The position numbers were made by a program, and so were the translations under genes. A stretch of 64,000 nucleotides of DNA from Phytophthora colocasiae (Eukaryota > Oomycota > Peronosporomycetes > Peronosporales > Peronosporaceae). The stretch spans positions 124,001-188,000 of the forward strand of contig JAGKQI010000055.1 in assembly GCA_018806915.1 (NCBI GenBank). The letters are read 5' to 3'. Below the pieces are notes generated by a model, which was given only the letters and a program-made list of their open reading frames with translations, made no database searches and was not told where the DNA came from. Positions 1-10,100 of the stretch are shown here, one piece after another. Each line of letters opens with the position of its first letter. The first letter of the stretch is position 1.

Positions 1-548
1 TCAGCAACGGTCACACAAGGCGGACACTCGCCAGTGGACATTGTACAGGGGACTGATGTATCTCCTCCTAAGTAGCATGTCTCGAGTGCGGCACACTGCG
101 AGCCTGAACTGCTGACATCTGCATGACAATCAAAGGAATATCATCAGTCGCGGCGTCCAGGTAAGGTAACTGCACCGAAACCAGCTTTACTTACCAGCAT
201 TTACACTCACGAGTGCTGACACAACAAGAAACCGCGCAATTGACGTCATCGCTTGCAGAATGGACCACACCCACTTCCTCTCTGGCTCGTTCGCAATGCC
301 GCACTTCTTCTCATGTAGCCATGTTCCTTAGTGACGCACACCAATCATGTGTGTTTTACATCGTTTTTGTGACACCACCAAGACTTGTGACAACAGCCAT
401 TTTTCAACACCAGATTTACATCTCTTGTCACCATCAACTCTGATTGCACCGAATGCTCTTCCTCGCATGTACCATCACCGAAGGTCATTGGGTCCAGGGC
501 AAGGAAGGTTAAGTCATTTTCCCTTCTACGCCTCCATAGTGCACAGTC
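1..548. other. Intergenic, upstream of first EI24-like gene
   Basis: No convincing gene is seen. The short open frames overlap on both strands and have no recognisable domain. A TCATTTTCCCTT stretch at 514-525, about 25 bases before the ATG at 549, resembles the oomycete initiator element seen before sister genes. Confidence 0.5.
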
Positions 549-1346
549 ATGTCCACTTACGTCGTGCAGGGTCTTGCCTACTTCGCAGCACACCCGCGTC
601 TGTGGCTTAAACTGCTATGTCCTCTGCTATTGACACTGATTATTGGCATCACTTCGGTGGTCGTTCTCTTCTCTGTGGCTTTAATGCCTCAAGTCGAGGG
701 ACTGGAAGACGCAGGCGTCACCAAGTGGCTCTCATGGCTATTGGCTGTCCTTCTCGTGCTGATCGAGATCTTCCTCGTTACTCTCATCTTCAACCTCATC
801 ATAATGGGAGAATATCAAGACAAAGTCTTCGAAGAAGTCATGGTGGCTCGAGGTTTTAAGGAAATGGTGGAGAACGAAGAACGTCACGCTAGTTGCGCCC
901 GTGGTTGTCGCTCCTGCTGCCGTGTGAGTCTGTGGCTACGACTTATTCTCCTGATCTTGACGCTGCCGCTCAATCTGATACCAATCATCGGCTCCATCAT
1001 CTACGCGTGGCTCAATGGCACCATCTTGGCCTGGGAGTACCATTTACTCTACTTTGAGTTCAAGAACTTCTCATATGGGCAGCAAAAGGCCTTCATCAAG
1101 GAGCACAAGGTGCAATATTCGTCGTTCGGTATGCAGGCGCTGCTTATGGAGATGATCCCAGGTGTTGGCTCGCTCTTTGTGTTCACTAACACGTGTGGAG
1201 CAGCTCTGATGGCTGCAAATTTGGAGGAGGAAGAACGTGAACGCACAGGACTGCAGGACGGTGGAGTGCAGCCCACTTGGGACAACAATAACAGTCAGAC
1301 CAATGCGTACAACCACGGCTACGTGCCATCCGGAGGAATTGTCTAG
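549..1346 (+). CDS. EI24/CysZ-like polytopic membrane protein, copy 1
   Basis: 265 residues. The protein begins MSTYVVQGLAYF, matching the start of the sister copies at 1523 and 4381, which fixes the ATG. Four hydrophobic spans are visible (about 20-43, 62-88, 130-158, 200-225). The family-typical block IIGSIIYAWLNGT, followed by AWEYHLLYFE, lies between spans 3 and 4, and a conserved QYSSFGMQALLMEMIP precedes the last helix. This layout matches the EI24 superfamily (etoposide-induced 2.4 / bacterial CysZ / yeast Rrt8-Lds proteins of lipid droplets and ER). A membrane role is well supported; the substrate or function is unknown. The C-terminus is polar and variable between paralogues. It is the first member of a tandem cluster of five. 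Confidence 0.85.
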   Translation: MSTYVVQGLAYFAAHPRLWLKLLCPLLLTLIIGITSVVVLFSVALMPQVEGLEDAGVTKWLSWLLAVLLVLIEIFLVTLIFNLIIMGEYQDKVFEEVMVARGFKEMVENEERHASCARGCRSCCRVSLWLRLILLILTLPLNLIPIIGSIIYAWLNGTILAWEYHLLYFEFKNFSYGQQKAFIKEHKVQYSSFGMQALLMEMIPGVGSLFVFTNTCGAALMAANLEEEERERTGLQDGGVQPTWDNNNSQTNAYNHGYVPSGGIV

Positions 1347-1500
1347 TAGAGCATCCATCTACTTATCTATCAACTGGGAATATACCTCTACTGCCATGTA
1401 ATTAGGAAGCCTACGCACTGGAATGCACGGCAGCCACCACGATAGGTGGAGACACGTAAGCTTTCTCTGGCCTGTCCGTTCGCAAAAGTATCCGTTCGAG

Positions 1501-1516
1501 TGCATTTCCCAATTTT
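1501..1516 (+). promoter_or_regulatory. Oomycete Inr/FPR-like core promoter
   Basis: TGCATTTCCCAATTTT, 6 bases before the ATG at 1523, fits the published oomycete initiator plus flanking promoter region (roughly YCATTYYNCAWTTT). Inferred from pattern only. Confidence 0.5.
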
Positions 1517-1522
1517 ACCACC

Positions 1523-1972
1523 ATGTCGACGTACGTAGCTCAAGGACTGGCATACTTCCTGTCACACCCGCCACTATGGAAGATGACTCTTTGCCCTGTG
1601 GTCTTGACAATTGCCGTGGGTTTGACAACAATTATCGTCTTGTTGGCTGTAGCCATGTACCCCCAGGAGCAAGGGCTCTACGACGTTGGAGTTCCCGAAG
1701 GACTGGCCTGGGTGTTGGCCATAATGCTGTGTCTCGTGGAGAGTTTTGTGATCATCATGATCTACAGCTTGATCTGTCTCGCCTGCTACCAGGACAAGAT
1801 ATTCGAGTATGTGATGCGCCAAGAAGGCCACCAAGAGCTCGTGGACAACAAACGTCGCCATGCGTCATGTATCCGGATCTGTACGAGTTGCTGTCGTGTT
1901 AGTGTGTTGCTGCGTCTCGGTCTACTCTCGGTGCCTCTCAACGTCGTCCGTTACAGTTGTATATCTAGCTAG
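1523..1972 (+). pseudogene. EI24-like membrane protein, copy 2, 3'-truncated
   Basis: Open for 149 codons, beginning MSTYVAQGLAYF. It follows copy 1 and copy 3 closely through the first two hydrophobic spans and into the third, then loses similarity just after the SVPLN block and stops within about 10 residues. The helix 3 remainder, the IYAWLNGT block and helix 4 are missing and are not found beyond the Fanzor gene. The break coincides with the 3' side of the Fanzor gene at 2016-4084, so the Fanzor-bearing element, or a rearrangement with it, probably removed the 3' half. Confidence 0.8.
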
Positions 1973-1996
1973 TCTATGTCGTGGGCTCGCTGTAAC
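1950..1996. other. Inverted repeat at the Fanzor 3' edge
   Basis: GTTACAG (1950-1956) and CTGTAAC (1990-1996) form a 7-bp inverted repeat in the short gap between the broken EI24 copy and the Fanzor stop codon. In TnpB/Fanzor elements the guide (omega) RNA and the element end lie just 3' of the nuclease gene, so this is a candidate for that structure. The evidence is only a short stem. Confidence 0.25.
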
Positions 1997-2015
1997 CCGA
2001 GTTTTAAAAGAGAAT

Positions 2016-4084
2016 TCACTGGTGGATGGTGTGCACTGCCAGGGAGCCGGCGCACGTGAAACGAAGGATGTTGAACGCGGCGTTCAGATCACGACCAGCG
2101 ATGAAATCACAGTGTGGACAATTGAACACGTCCTTGTTGCCAATCTTCAGATGGAGTCTGGAACAATTTCCGCAAGTCTGAGTAGTGTACATCTCAGAAC
2201 ACACCACCAAAGACTTCCCCATTACCTCGCATTTGGCTCGCAGTAGTTCTCGGAATTGGTAGTGCTTCAGACCTAGTAGCATCTTGTTGAACGTATGATT
2301 TCTCGCGCAGCTCTTCTTTACCATTTGCTTCGACGTGAAGATCGGGAGCAGAATGGTGTCGTAGTGCTTCGTGAGGTAGGCGCAGGTCTGGTAGTGGAGC
2401 TCTTTCACACAGTTCTTGATCTTAGCGGTAGCACAGTCAAATGTTCGCTTGGCTCTCGCGAACTTTTTCCATTGCTTGCCCGTACGATGGCCGTGCAGAT
2501 TCTTGATCTCAGCCATTAACCTCTGTGCGTCTGCTGCTTTACCACGTAGTTTGTCCAGGTGATCTCGGGTCCCTCGCCCAATGTGAATGCTGTTCCCGCA
2601 CAGGTCCATACCAGTCATGAAGGCTTTCAGACCGGGGTCTAAGGCCACTGCGCGTCCAAGGTTCACATTATCACTAGGGCGAACGAATGTAGGGATTGCT
2701 GCGTACCAGAAGCCGTTGTCGTTCGAGATCTGGATCTCGTTCTCGATAGATAGCCCTGGGTCGCAACGAATCGGAATATCCTTCAGTTTGCTGATGCTCA
2801 ACAACGCGCGCGACTGACCTGGCACGTAGGTGATCCTGGCAGTTTCGGCATCCTCACATATCGTAAAGAATCGGCTCTCTTTCTTGTTCTTGAAACGAAT
2901 CTTAAATTTTGCGATGTTGCCGTTCCTCTTGTTGCTAAAGGCGCTTCTCACGTTGGACTGAAACCGGCGGAGCGCGTTAAAGCGAAAGTTTTGGAGTATC
3001 AAACGCCCACTCCCGGAAGGCGGGCCCATGTCTTCAGGATACACTTGTTCTTTGCTGGTAGTTTTCGTCACGTACAGGTCACGCAGCGAATTGGCTCTGT
3101 AAACGTTGGTTTTACGGGAAGTGTGCGACGGCTTGGTTGTATGTCCCACCTACATGTACCCATGAACTGACGCAAGAGCTTGCGTTGTTCCGACGTCGGG
3201 ATCAGTCGATACTTCCGCATGCGACGAATCATCCGCTTCTCCTCCTTCTCCAGCGACGCCAGCTCATGCTTCGCGGACTCGATATCGCTCGCATGGTCTT
3301 CTGCGTTGACTTTTAAGATGTTGATTGTTGACTTGTAGTTGGAAATAGTACGAGCTCGTCTAGCCTTGTCCTCAAAAGCGGTACATTTTGCTTGATGTTT
3401 GACTGCGTCATTCTGCCACGTTCGGATGTGTGGGAATTGTTAGAGGTCATGAAGAGACAATGGCGCTTGAATCGAGTTGGTCTGTGTCTGGAAAGAAAAC
3501 CAGGACGCAAAATCTGGTCGGTTGCACGGTGGCTCGAGCGTATCCAGGTTGTGGGTGTCGAAGAACGCTTCCAACAACCGTCGGCGGTGAGCAGGGAGCT
3601 TGTTCAAGAGCGGTCTAAACTCGCTGACATGCCCACACAAGACGTGAGCCAAAATCGAGGACAGTAACGTGACAATGTTCTCTTCCTGGCACGTGTCCAA
3701 CTCCTGGAGAAGATTGGGTAAATTAGTTTGTTCTGTTATCTGGAGCTGTAGCAGCGCCTTCCACGCAAGTGTCTTCCACCTGAACACGGCGCTTAATCGT
3801 ATCTCTAAGCATTTCTTTGGGTTTTCGACGTGAACGAAAATGAGCACCTGAAGCTGCTGGAGCGCATCTCTCAGCCGCATACGAAGGCTTCGCCACCCAC
3901 CACTGCGACGTTGGCATTTAGGTCGTACTTGACACTCAGAGGCAGAGCTTACTTCTTCTAAATGCCGTATTTGGCAGGACCGATCGTGGCCTCCGTCGTC
4001 CATACGACCTGTGCAACGGCACGGATCGGTTCCCCCGTCCAGACCCTCTTGTTTTCGACTTGGCAATTTAGGAAGGTTGTACAT
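2016..4084 (-). pseudogene. Fanzor (eukaryotic TnpB-like RNA-guided nuclease), N-terminal part broken
   Basis: The C-terminal 377 codons (2016-3149) are open and carry the full RuvC/TnpB set: Asp in ALDPGLKAFMTG (D171 of this frame), Glu in VVCSEMYTTQTC (E319), a four-cysteine zinc ribbon (CGNC about 326-329, CPHC about 344-347) and Asp in GRDLNAAFNI (D354). All three catalytic acids are present. Upstream, the TnpB N-terminal motif (KYRLIPTSEQRKLLRQ, then GTCRW) is readable at about 3155-3225. It joins the catalytic part only through two small frame changes between about 3105 and 3150. Further upstream the same frame continues as a 214-codon open stretch (3440-4084), separated by a single TAA at 3440-3442. 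So the gene is nearly complete but has one nonsense codon and two frameshifts; introns there cannot be excluded. Fanzor proteins are programmable omega-RNA-guided DNA nucleases carried by eukaryotic transposons and viruses. No terminal inverted repeats were found. Confidence 0.85.
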
Positions 4085-4380
4085 TAACCCGCTGCTCTCG
4101 CCTGCTGCGATGGCGCCACCTGATACAACCCACCACTTGATACTATCTGGAATCCATCCTGTTTGTGCGAAGGGTGAAGAACAATCCCGCTAAATACTTG
4201 TAACATTAAATGCACTCTTCGCCTCCAGTATCGAGAGGGAGGAAGCTGCCAAACAGCCACAAGTTCAGGAGGACACAGATCCGTATCGCTCGCTAGTGTA
4301 ACTACACGTAGAAGTCACCCATTTAAATGGACAAATCCTAGTTGTGTGGTCATTCTACATCAGGAGCTCAAAGTCTCACC
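4085..4380 (+). other. Intergenic between Fanzor and EI24 copy 3
   Basis: No gene. It does not contain the lost 3' half of EI24 copy 2. A TCATTCTACATC stretch about 30 bases before the ATG at 4381 is a possible initiator. Confidence 0.4.
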
Positions 4381-5223
4381 ATGTCGACGTATCCGCTGCG
4401 AGGAATCCTCTACTTCTTAGGAGATCAGCACCTCTGGCGCTTGTCCATCTGCCCTGTACTGCTCACGGTAGCTGTGGCGTTCGGCGTGGCCATCACGCTC
4501 TTCACCTTCACGCTACATCGACAGGAGGAGGCACTGTATGACCTCGGCCTCTCGTCCTTCTTGGCGTGGCTCATCGCAGTGATCTTTGTGATCATTGAGG
4601 TCTTCATCGTCACCCTCATATACGGGCTAGTGACGCTGGAATGGTTCAAGGACAAGATCTTCGCGCACGTCCTGATCGAACGTGGATACCGTGAACTGGT
4701 GGAGAATGAGGAGCGCCACTCTCCGTTCCTCCGGGTCATTACATCCTGCTGCCGTGTGAGCATTCTACTGCGGCTTGGGCTGCTGGTGATCACACTGCCG
4801 CTCAATATGATTCCCGTGCTGGGTAACATCACGTACGCGTGGCTGAACGGCACGCTCATGGCCTGGGAAGCACATTTGTACTACTTCGAGATGAAGGCGT
4901 TCGACTTCGACCAGCAGAAGGAAATCATTGCACAGCGAAAGCTCCAGTACTCGGCGTTCGGAATGCAAGCGATGCTACTGGAGATGATTCCTATTGCGGG
5001 GGCCATTTTCATGTTCACGAATGCTGCGGGTGCTGCGTTGTTCGCTGCCAGCATTGAAAAGGACCTGGAGAAGCAAGAGCGTCGCAACAACAGCAAGTGG
5101 CGCTGGGGCGGTAAGGACAAGGAGATGAACAAGAGTCACGGGAAAGCTATCGAGACGGACAAGGTGCCGCTTGTCAACAAACTCGGCGCGTATGTTCCTC
5201 CGTACGGCAGCACCTCGAAGTAA
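4381..5223 (+). CDS. EI24/CysZ-like polytopic membrane protein, copy 3
   Basis: 280 residues starting MSTYPLRGILYF. An in-frame ATG 13 codons earlier exists, but the sister genes support this start. Four hydrophobic spans, the NITYAWLNGT and AWEAHLYYFEMK blocks, and QYSAFGMQAMLLEMIP before the last helix are all present, so the copy looks intact. The C-terminal tail (after about residue 225) is highly charged, rich in Lys/Arg/Asn, and unlike the other copies. Function is unknown; an ER or lipid-droplet membrane location would fit relatives. Confidence 0.85.
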   Translation: MSTYPLRGILYFLGDQHLWRLSICPVLLTVAVAFGVAITLFTFTLHRQEEALYDLGLSSFLAWLIAVIFVIIEVFIVTLIYGLVTLEWFKDKIFAHVLIERGYRELVENEERHSPFLRVITSCCRVSILLRLGLLVITLPLNMIPVLGNITYAWLNGTLMAWEAHLYYFEMKAFDFDQQKEIIAQRKLQYSAFGMQAMLLEMIPIAGAIFMFTNAAGAALFAASIEKDLEKQERRNNSKWRWGGKDKEMNKSHGKAIETDKVPLVNKLGAYVPPYGSTSK

Positions 5224-5474
5224 CCTTGTACAACACGGATAGCACTTGTTCAAATTTCATGACGGGATGCAGCAGGAATGATTGAAAAATAGTCCCATCA
5301 TCAACTTCACACTGTGTTGTCGTTTGCGTGCACGTTTCATGCTTGAAACGAATGGCTCAACGCTGTAGAACTTCTTTCCAAATGTTGTATGCATTCCAAG
5401 GCATCGTGTACTTCCTCCGCCATCCAGAACTGTGGAGGAAAGTGATGTGCCTACTTGTCCCTCACTCTCGTGTT

Positions 5475-5495
5475 CTCGGAAATTTTATTTCCGAG
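5475..5495. repeat. Palindrome at the left junction of the nest
   Basis: CTCGGAAAT TTT ATTTCCGAG is a perfect 9-bp inverted repeat with a 3-base loop. It overlaps the left copy of the 11-bp direct repeat. A related palindrome GGAAATTTCC lies at 35067-35076 at the right junction. Confidence 0.6.
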
Positions 5496-5497
5496 CT
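5487..5497. repeat. Left copy of 11-bp direct repeat (candidate target-site duplication)
   Basis: ATTTCCGAGCT occurs here and again at 35071-35081, exactly where EI24 coding similarity stops and restarts. Bases on both sides differ, so the repeat is exactly 11 bp. Mutator-like elements make 9-11-bp duplications; Helitrons make none. Confidence 0.6.
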
Positions 5498-5585
5498 AAG
5501 AAATAGATGCCAGTCGCCTGCTATTCCTCTATTTTCTTATCCCTGTGAAATTCGTTTTGGCTTTTTGGTCTGGTGGGCTGTCTGA

Positions 5586-6003
5586 TATAACTGCTATACG
5601 TTATGTTTTATATAATTTTATAAATTCGGATGGATGTTGCTCCTGTCGTCTACCAGCAACATCAAATGGTAATTTAAAAACAAAGTGAAATTTATTCGAC
5701 CAATCATACCAATATAAAACATGTTTTCGCTTGTGATGTTGCGCGAATGTCGCCAATAGGATATTGTCGTGATTGCAACGAAACTTCCTTCCGGTCGCGT
5801 ACCTTTACACCGCAACGGCACTATGATTGAGGTAAGCGGTGAGTGATGGGATCACAAGGTCATCAAGAGTGTACCTGGTTGAGAAGCAGACCTTTAGATC
5901 GTTGAGAACCAGATCTTTGATGGATTGATAGCGACAGGATGAGCGCCGCGCTCCGTTAGACCTAAGGCATTCTGATAAAAGCAAGTTTCGGCTGAAGTCG
6001 ACC
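5586..6003 (+). other. Left flank of the nest, AT-rich, no gene
   Basis: AT-rich stretch (for example around 5590-5640) and short overlapping frames with no recognisable domain. It precedes the RPA-like gene and may hold its promoter. Confidence 0.4.
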
Positions 6004-7142
6004 ATGACCAAGCGCGTTTTTCGTGGCACCTCCACTGCCGCTATGGAGCCAGATGTCGCTGTGGAATCAGCGCAGAGGAAGACTGGTGAAGCCAAAGAGG
6101 GGGTCTCCACGGATATGGAAGCAGTGCGGGTGGCGACTGGTGAAACCAAAGAGGGAATTTCCACGGGCGGTGTAGCGTTGCATGCAGTTGTGAAAACAAC
6201 AAAAAGGGTGCGAAAGGTACTGGTACCAGGGGAAGCGGAAATGCGAAAGCGTTCGGGTGATATTGACTCTAACAGCAATACTGGGCGTGGTAACAAACGT
6301 CAAGCTCTGGGACATCAACACGACCAATCTGGCATGAATGGAGGAGTTGCAACCAGAAACGCAACTCACAAGTGCTGTAAAGCCGTACTACTATGTGAAC
6401 GATTTGTTACCTAAAGCTGGGACAGCGTGTGGGTTTGTTGGACGGGTCTTCTCAAAAGGCCCCGTTGGCAAATACACGCATTGGCGTGGCAAGAGCGGTT
6501 CACTCTTTACAATGTGGGTAACCGGTAAGGACTCGCAGTTGGTCAAAGCTACAGTGTTTGATGGGGTGTGGGAAGTTTTACGAGGTGGCGAATCCTGGTG
6601 CGGTTTGCTTGTTTTCGGGAGGGCGGATAAAGCGAGTGAATAGAGATTTTTCTCCCCATGGCGCTGCGGTTGAATTGTCGTTCGGTGATGATGCTTATAT
6701 CGTCGAGATGGGGCAGGATACTATAGACTTTCCTGAACCAGGCTTTACAATGATGGCAATTGGGTTACTGGGCAGCTTATCTACCGGCTCGGTTGTGACC
6801 ATTATTGGTATAGTCACCGATGTTGGCCCACTTAAGAGTATCATGACAAAATCTGGGAAAGCAACTGACAGGCGCCAGTTCGTGTTGGTGGATGACTCCA
6901 AAACAGAACTGTTGTGTACTGCGTGGGGGAAGGTAGCTCGAGACATCGAGCCGAATATTGCGGGGACTGTGTTGCTCATGCAGGATGCAAAAATATCGGA
7001 CTACATGGGAACGAGGTCTTTGAATATCGGAGTTGGCGTTTCATTGCATTACGGCCCAGCTCTTGCGCGGTCGCACGAGCTAAGGAACTGGTTCCAAGGT
7101 ATTTCGGCGGGACACCAGTACTCCAAGCTCGACACAAGATAA
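6004..7142 (+). pseudogene. Helitron-associated RPA70-like single-strand DNA-binding protein
   Basis: Two OB-fold regions like DNA-binding domains A and B of replication protein A large subunit can be read. First: 6338 to about 6690, with a YYYVNDLLPKAG start and then FTMWVTGKDSQLVKATVFD and SGGRIKRVNRDFS. Second: about 6720-7142, with VVTIIGIVTDVGPLKS, RQFVLVDDSKTELLCTAWG, and ARSHELRNWFQG at the end. A one-base frame change near 6600 separates the two frames. A polar, Lys/Glu/Thr-rich open stretch at 6004-6414 is probably the N-terminus, with another frame change near 6340. RPA-like genes are a known accessory of Helitrons and would protect single-stranded DNA during rolling-circle movement. 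The last 240 coding bases and about 290 downstream bases form unit 1 of the tandem array. Confidence 0.75.
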
Positions 7143-10100
7143 ATTGGGTCTAGTCGCTGCGGCGGGATTGCTTTCTCTTGGTTCCTATACACAACGACGC
7201 ACTGCTAATCGGACCGGCGTCGTCCCTTTCAGTAGCTACTAAGATCCCAGTTGTAGTGTGCGTGGGGACGGCTGTAGGCGTGACAGATACTATCGAGATA
7301 GGAACTTTTATAAAATACATTTTTCCTTTTATCCCTATCGAAGTTCAGTCATTTATACATGTATGTGAACGCTCCGGTATGTGAAGTTAATTAACTTGGA
7401 TAATCAGTTCGCCGGTGATAGTCGAAACTCCGTCACAGAACTGTTGTGTACTGCGTGGGGGAAGGTAGCTCCAGACATCGAGCCGAATATTGCGGGGACT
7501 GTGTTGCTCATGCAGGATGCAAAAATATCGGACTACATGGGAACGAGGTCTTTGAATATCGGAGTTGGCGTTTCATTGCATTACGGCCCAGCTCTTGCGC
7601 GGTCGCACGAGCTAAGGAACTGGTTCCAAGGTATTTCGGCGGGACACCAGTACTCCAAGCTCGACACAAGATAAATTGGGTCTAGTCGCTGCGGCGGGAT
7701 TGCTTTCTCTTGGTTCCTATACACAACGACGCACTGCTAATCGGACCGGCGTCGTCCCTTTCAGTAGCTACTAAGATCCCAGTTGTAGTGTGCGTGGGGA
7801 CGGCTGTAGGCGTGACAGATACTATCGAGATAGGAACTTTTATAAAATACATTTTCCTTTTATCCCTATCGAAGTTCAGTCATTTATACATGTATGTGAA
7901 CGCTCCGGTATGTGAAGTTAATTAACTTGGATAATCAGTTCGCCGGTGATAGTCGAAACTCCGTCACAGAACTGTTGTGTACTGCGTGGGGGAAGGTAGC
8001 TCCAGACATCGAGCCGAATATTGCGGGGACTGTGTTGCTCATGCAGGATGCAAAAATATCGGACTACATGGGAACGAGGTCTTTGAATATCGGAGTTGGC
8101 GTTTCATTGCATTACGGCCCAGCTCTTGCGCGGTCGCACGAGCTAAGGAACTGGTTCCAAGGTATTTCGGCGGGACACCAGTACTCCAAGCTCGACACAA
8201 GATAAATTGGGTCTAGTCGCTGCGGCGGGATTGCTTTCTCTTGGTTCCTATACACAACGACGCACTGCTAATCGGACCGGCGTCGTCCCTTTCAGTAGCT
8301 ACTAAGATCCCAGTTGTAGTGTGCGTGGGGACGGCTGTAGGCGTGACAGATACTATCGAGATAGGAACTTTTATAAAATACATTTTTCCTTTTATCCCTA
8401 TCGAATTTCAGTCATTTATACATGTATGTGAACGCTCCGGTATGTGAAGTTAATTAACTTGGATAATCAGTTCGCCGGTGATAGTCGAAACTCCGTCACA
8501 GAACTGTTGTGTACTGCGTGGGGGAAGGTAGCTCCAGACATCGAGCCGAATATTGCGGGGACTGTGTTGCTCATGCAGGATGCAAAAATATCGGACTACA
8601 TGGGAACGAGGTCTTTGAATATCGGAGTTGGCGTTTCATTGCATTACGGCCCAGCTCTTGCGCGGTCGCACGAGCTAAGGAACTGGTTCCAAGGTATTTC
8701 GGCGGGACACCAGTACTCCAAGCTCGACACAAGATAAATTGGGTCTAGTCGCTGCGGCGGGATTGCTTTCTCTTGGTTCCTATACACAACGACGCACTGC
8801 TAATCGGACCGGCGTCGTCCCTTTCAGTAGCTACTAAGATCCCAGTTGTAGTGTGCGTGGGGACGGCTGTAGGCGTGACAGATACTATCGAGATAGGAAC
8901 TTTTATAAAATACATTTTTCCTTTTATCCCTATCGAATTTCAGTCATTTATACATGTATGTGAACGCTCCGGTATGTGAAGTTAATTAACTTGGATAATC
9001 AGTTCGCCGGTGATAGTCGAAACTCCGTCACAGAACTGTTGTGTACTGCGTGGGGGAAGGTAGCTCCAGACATCGAGCCGAATATTGCGGGGACTGTGTT
9101 GCTCATGCAGGATGCAAAAATATCGGACTACATGGGAACGAGGTCTTTGAATATCGGAGTTGGCGTTTCATTGCATTACGGCCCAGCTCTTGCGCGGTCG
9201 CACGAGCTAAGGAACTGGTTCCAAGGTATTTCGGCGGGACACCAGTACTCCAAGCTCGACACAAGATAAATTGGGTCTAGTCGCTGCGGCGGGATTGCTT
9301 TCTCTTGGTTCCTATACACAACGACGCACTGCTAATCGGACCGGCGTCGTCCCTTTCAGTAGCTACTAAGATCCCAGTTGTAGTGTGCGTGGGGACGGCT
9401 GTAGGCGTGACAGATACTATCGAGATAGGAACTTTTATAAAATACATTTTTCCTTTTATCCCTATCGAATTTCAGTCATTTATACATGTATGTGAACGCT
9501 CCGGTATGTGAAGTTAATTAACTTGGATAATCAGTTCGCCGGTGATAGTCGAAACTCCGTCACAGAACTGTTGTGTACTGCGTGGGGGAAGGTAGCTCCA
9601 GACATCGAGCCGAATATTGCGGGGACTGTGTTGCTCATGCAGGATGCAAAAATATCGGACTACATGGGAACGAGGTCTTTGAATATCGGAGTTGGCGTTT
9701 CATTGCATTACGGCCCAGCTCTTGCGCGGTCGCACGAGCTAAGGAACTGGTTCCAAGGTATTTCGGCGGGACACCAGTACTCCAAGCTCGACACAAGATA
9801 AATTGGGTCTAGTCGCTGCGGCGGGATTGCTTTCTCTTGGTTCCTATACACAACGACGCACTGCTAATCGGACCGGCGTCGTCCCTTTCAGTAGCTACTA
9901 AGATCCCAGTTGTAGTGTGCGTGGGGACGGCTGTAGGCGTGACAGATACTATCGAGATAGGAACTTTTATAAAATACATTTTTCCTTTTATCCCTATCGA
10001 AGTTCAGTCATTTATACATGTATGTGAACGCTCCGGTATGTGAAGTTAATTAACTTGGATAATCAGTTCGCCGGTGATAGTCGAAACTCCGTCACAGAAC

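Larger units (their letters stand above)
5382..5497 (+). pseudogene. EI24-like copy 4, N-terminal piece
   Basis: MLYAFQGIVYFLRHPELWRK matches the N-terminus of the family (xGxxYFxxxxxLW). After about 25 codons similarity to the paralogues fades, and the frame runs into mobile DNA. A C-terminal EI24 piece without an N-terminus lies at about 35066-35719, beyond 29.6 kb of transposon sequence. If the two pieces are joined at the shared 11-bp repeat, a hydrophobic reading runs across the join. That reading is one base out of frame with the start of this piece and 13-16 residues longer than the paralogues, so exact continuity is likely but not proven. Confidence 0.65.
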
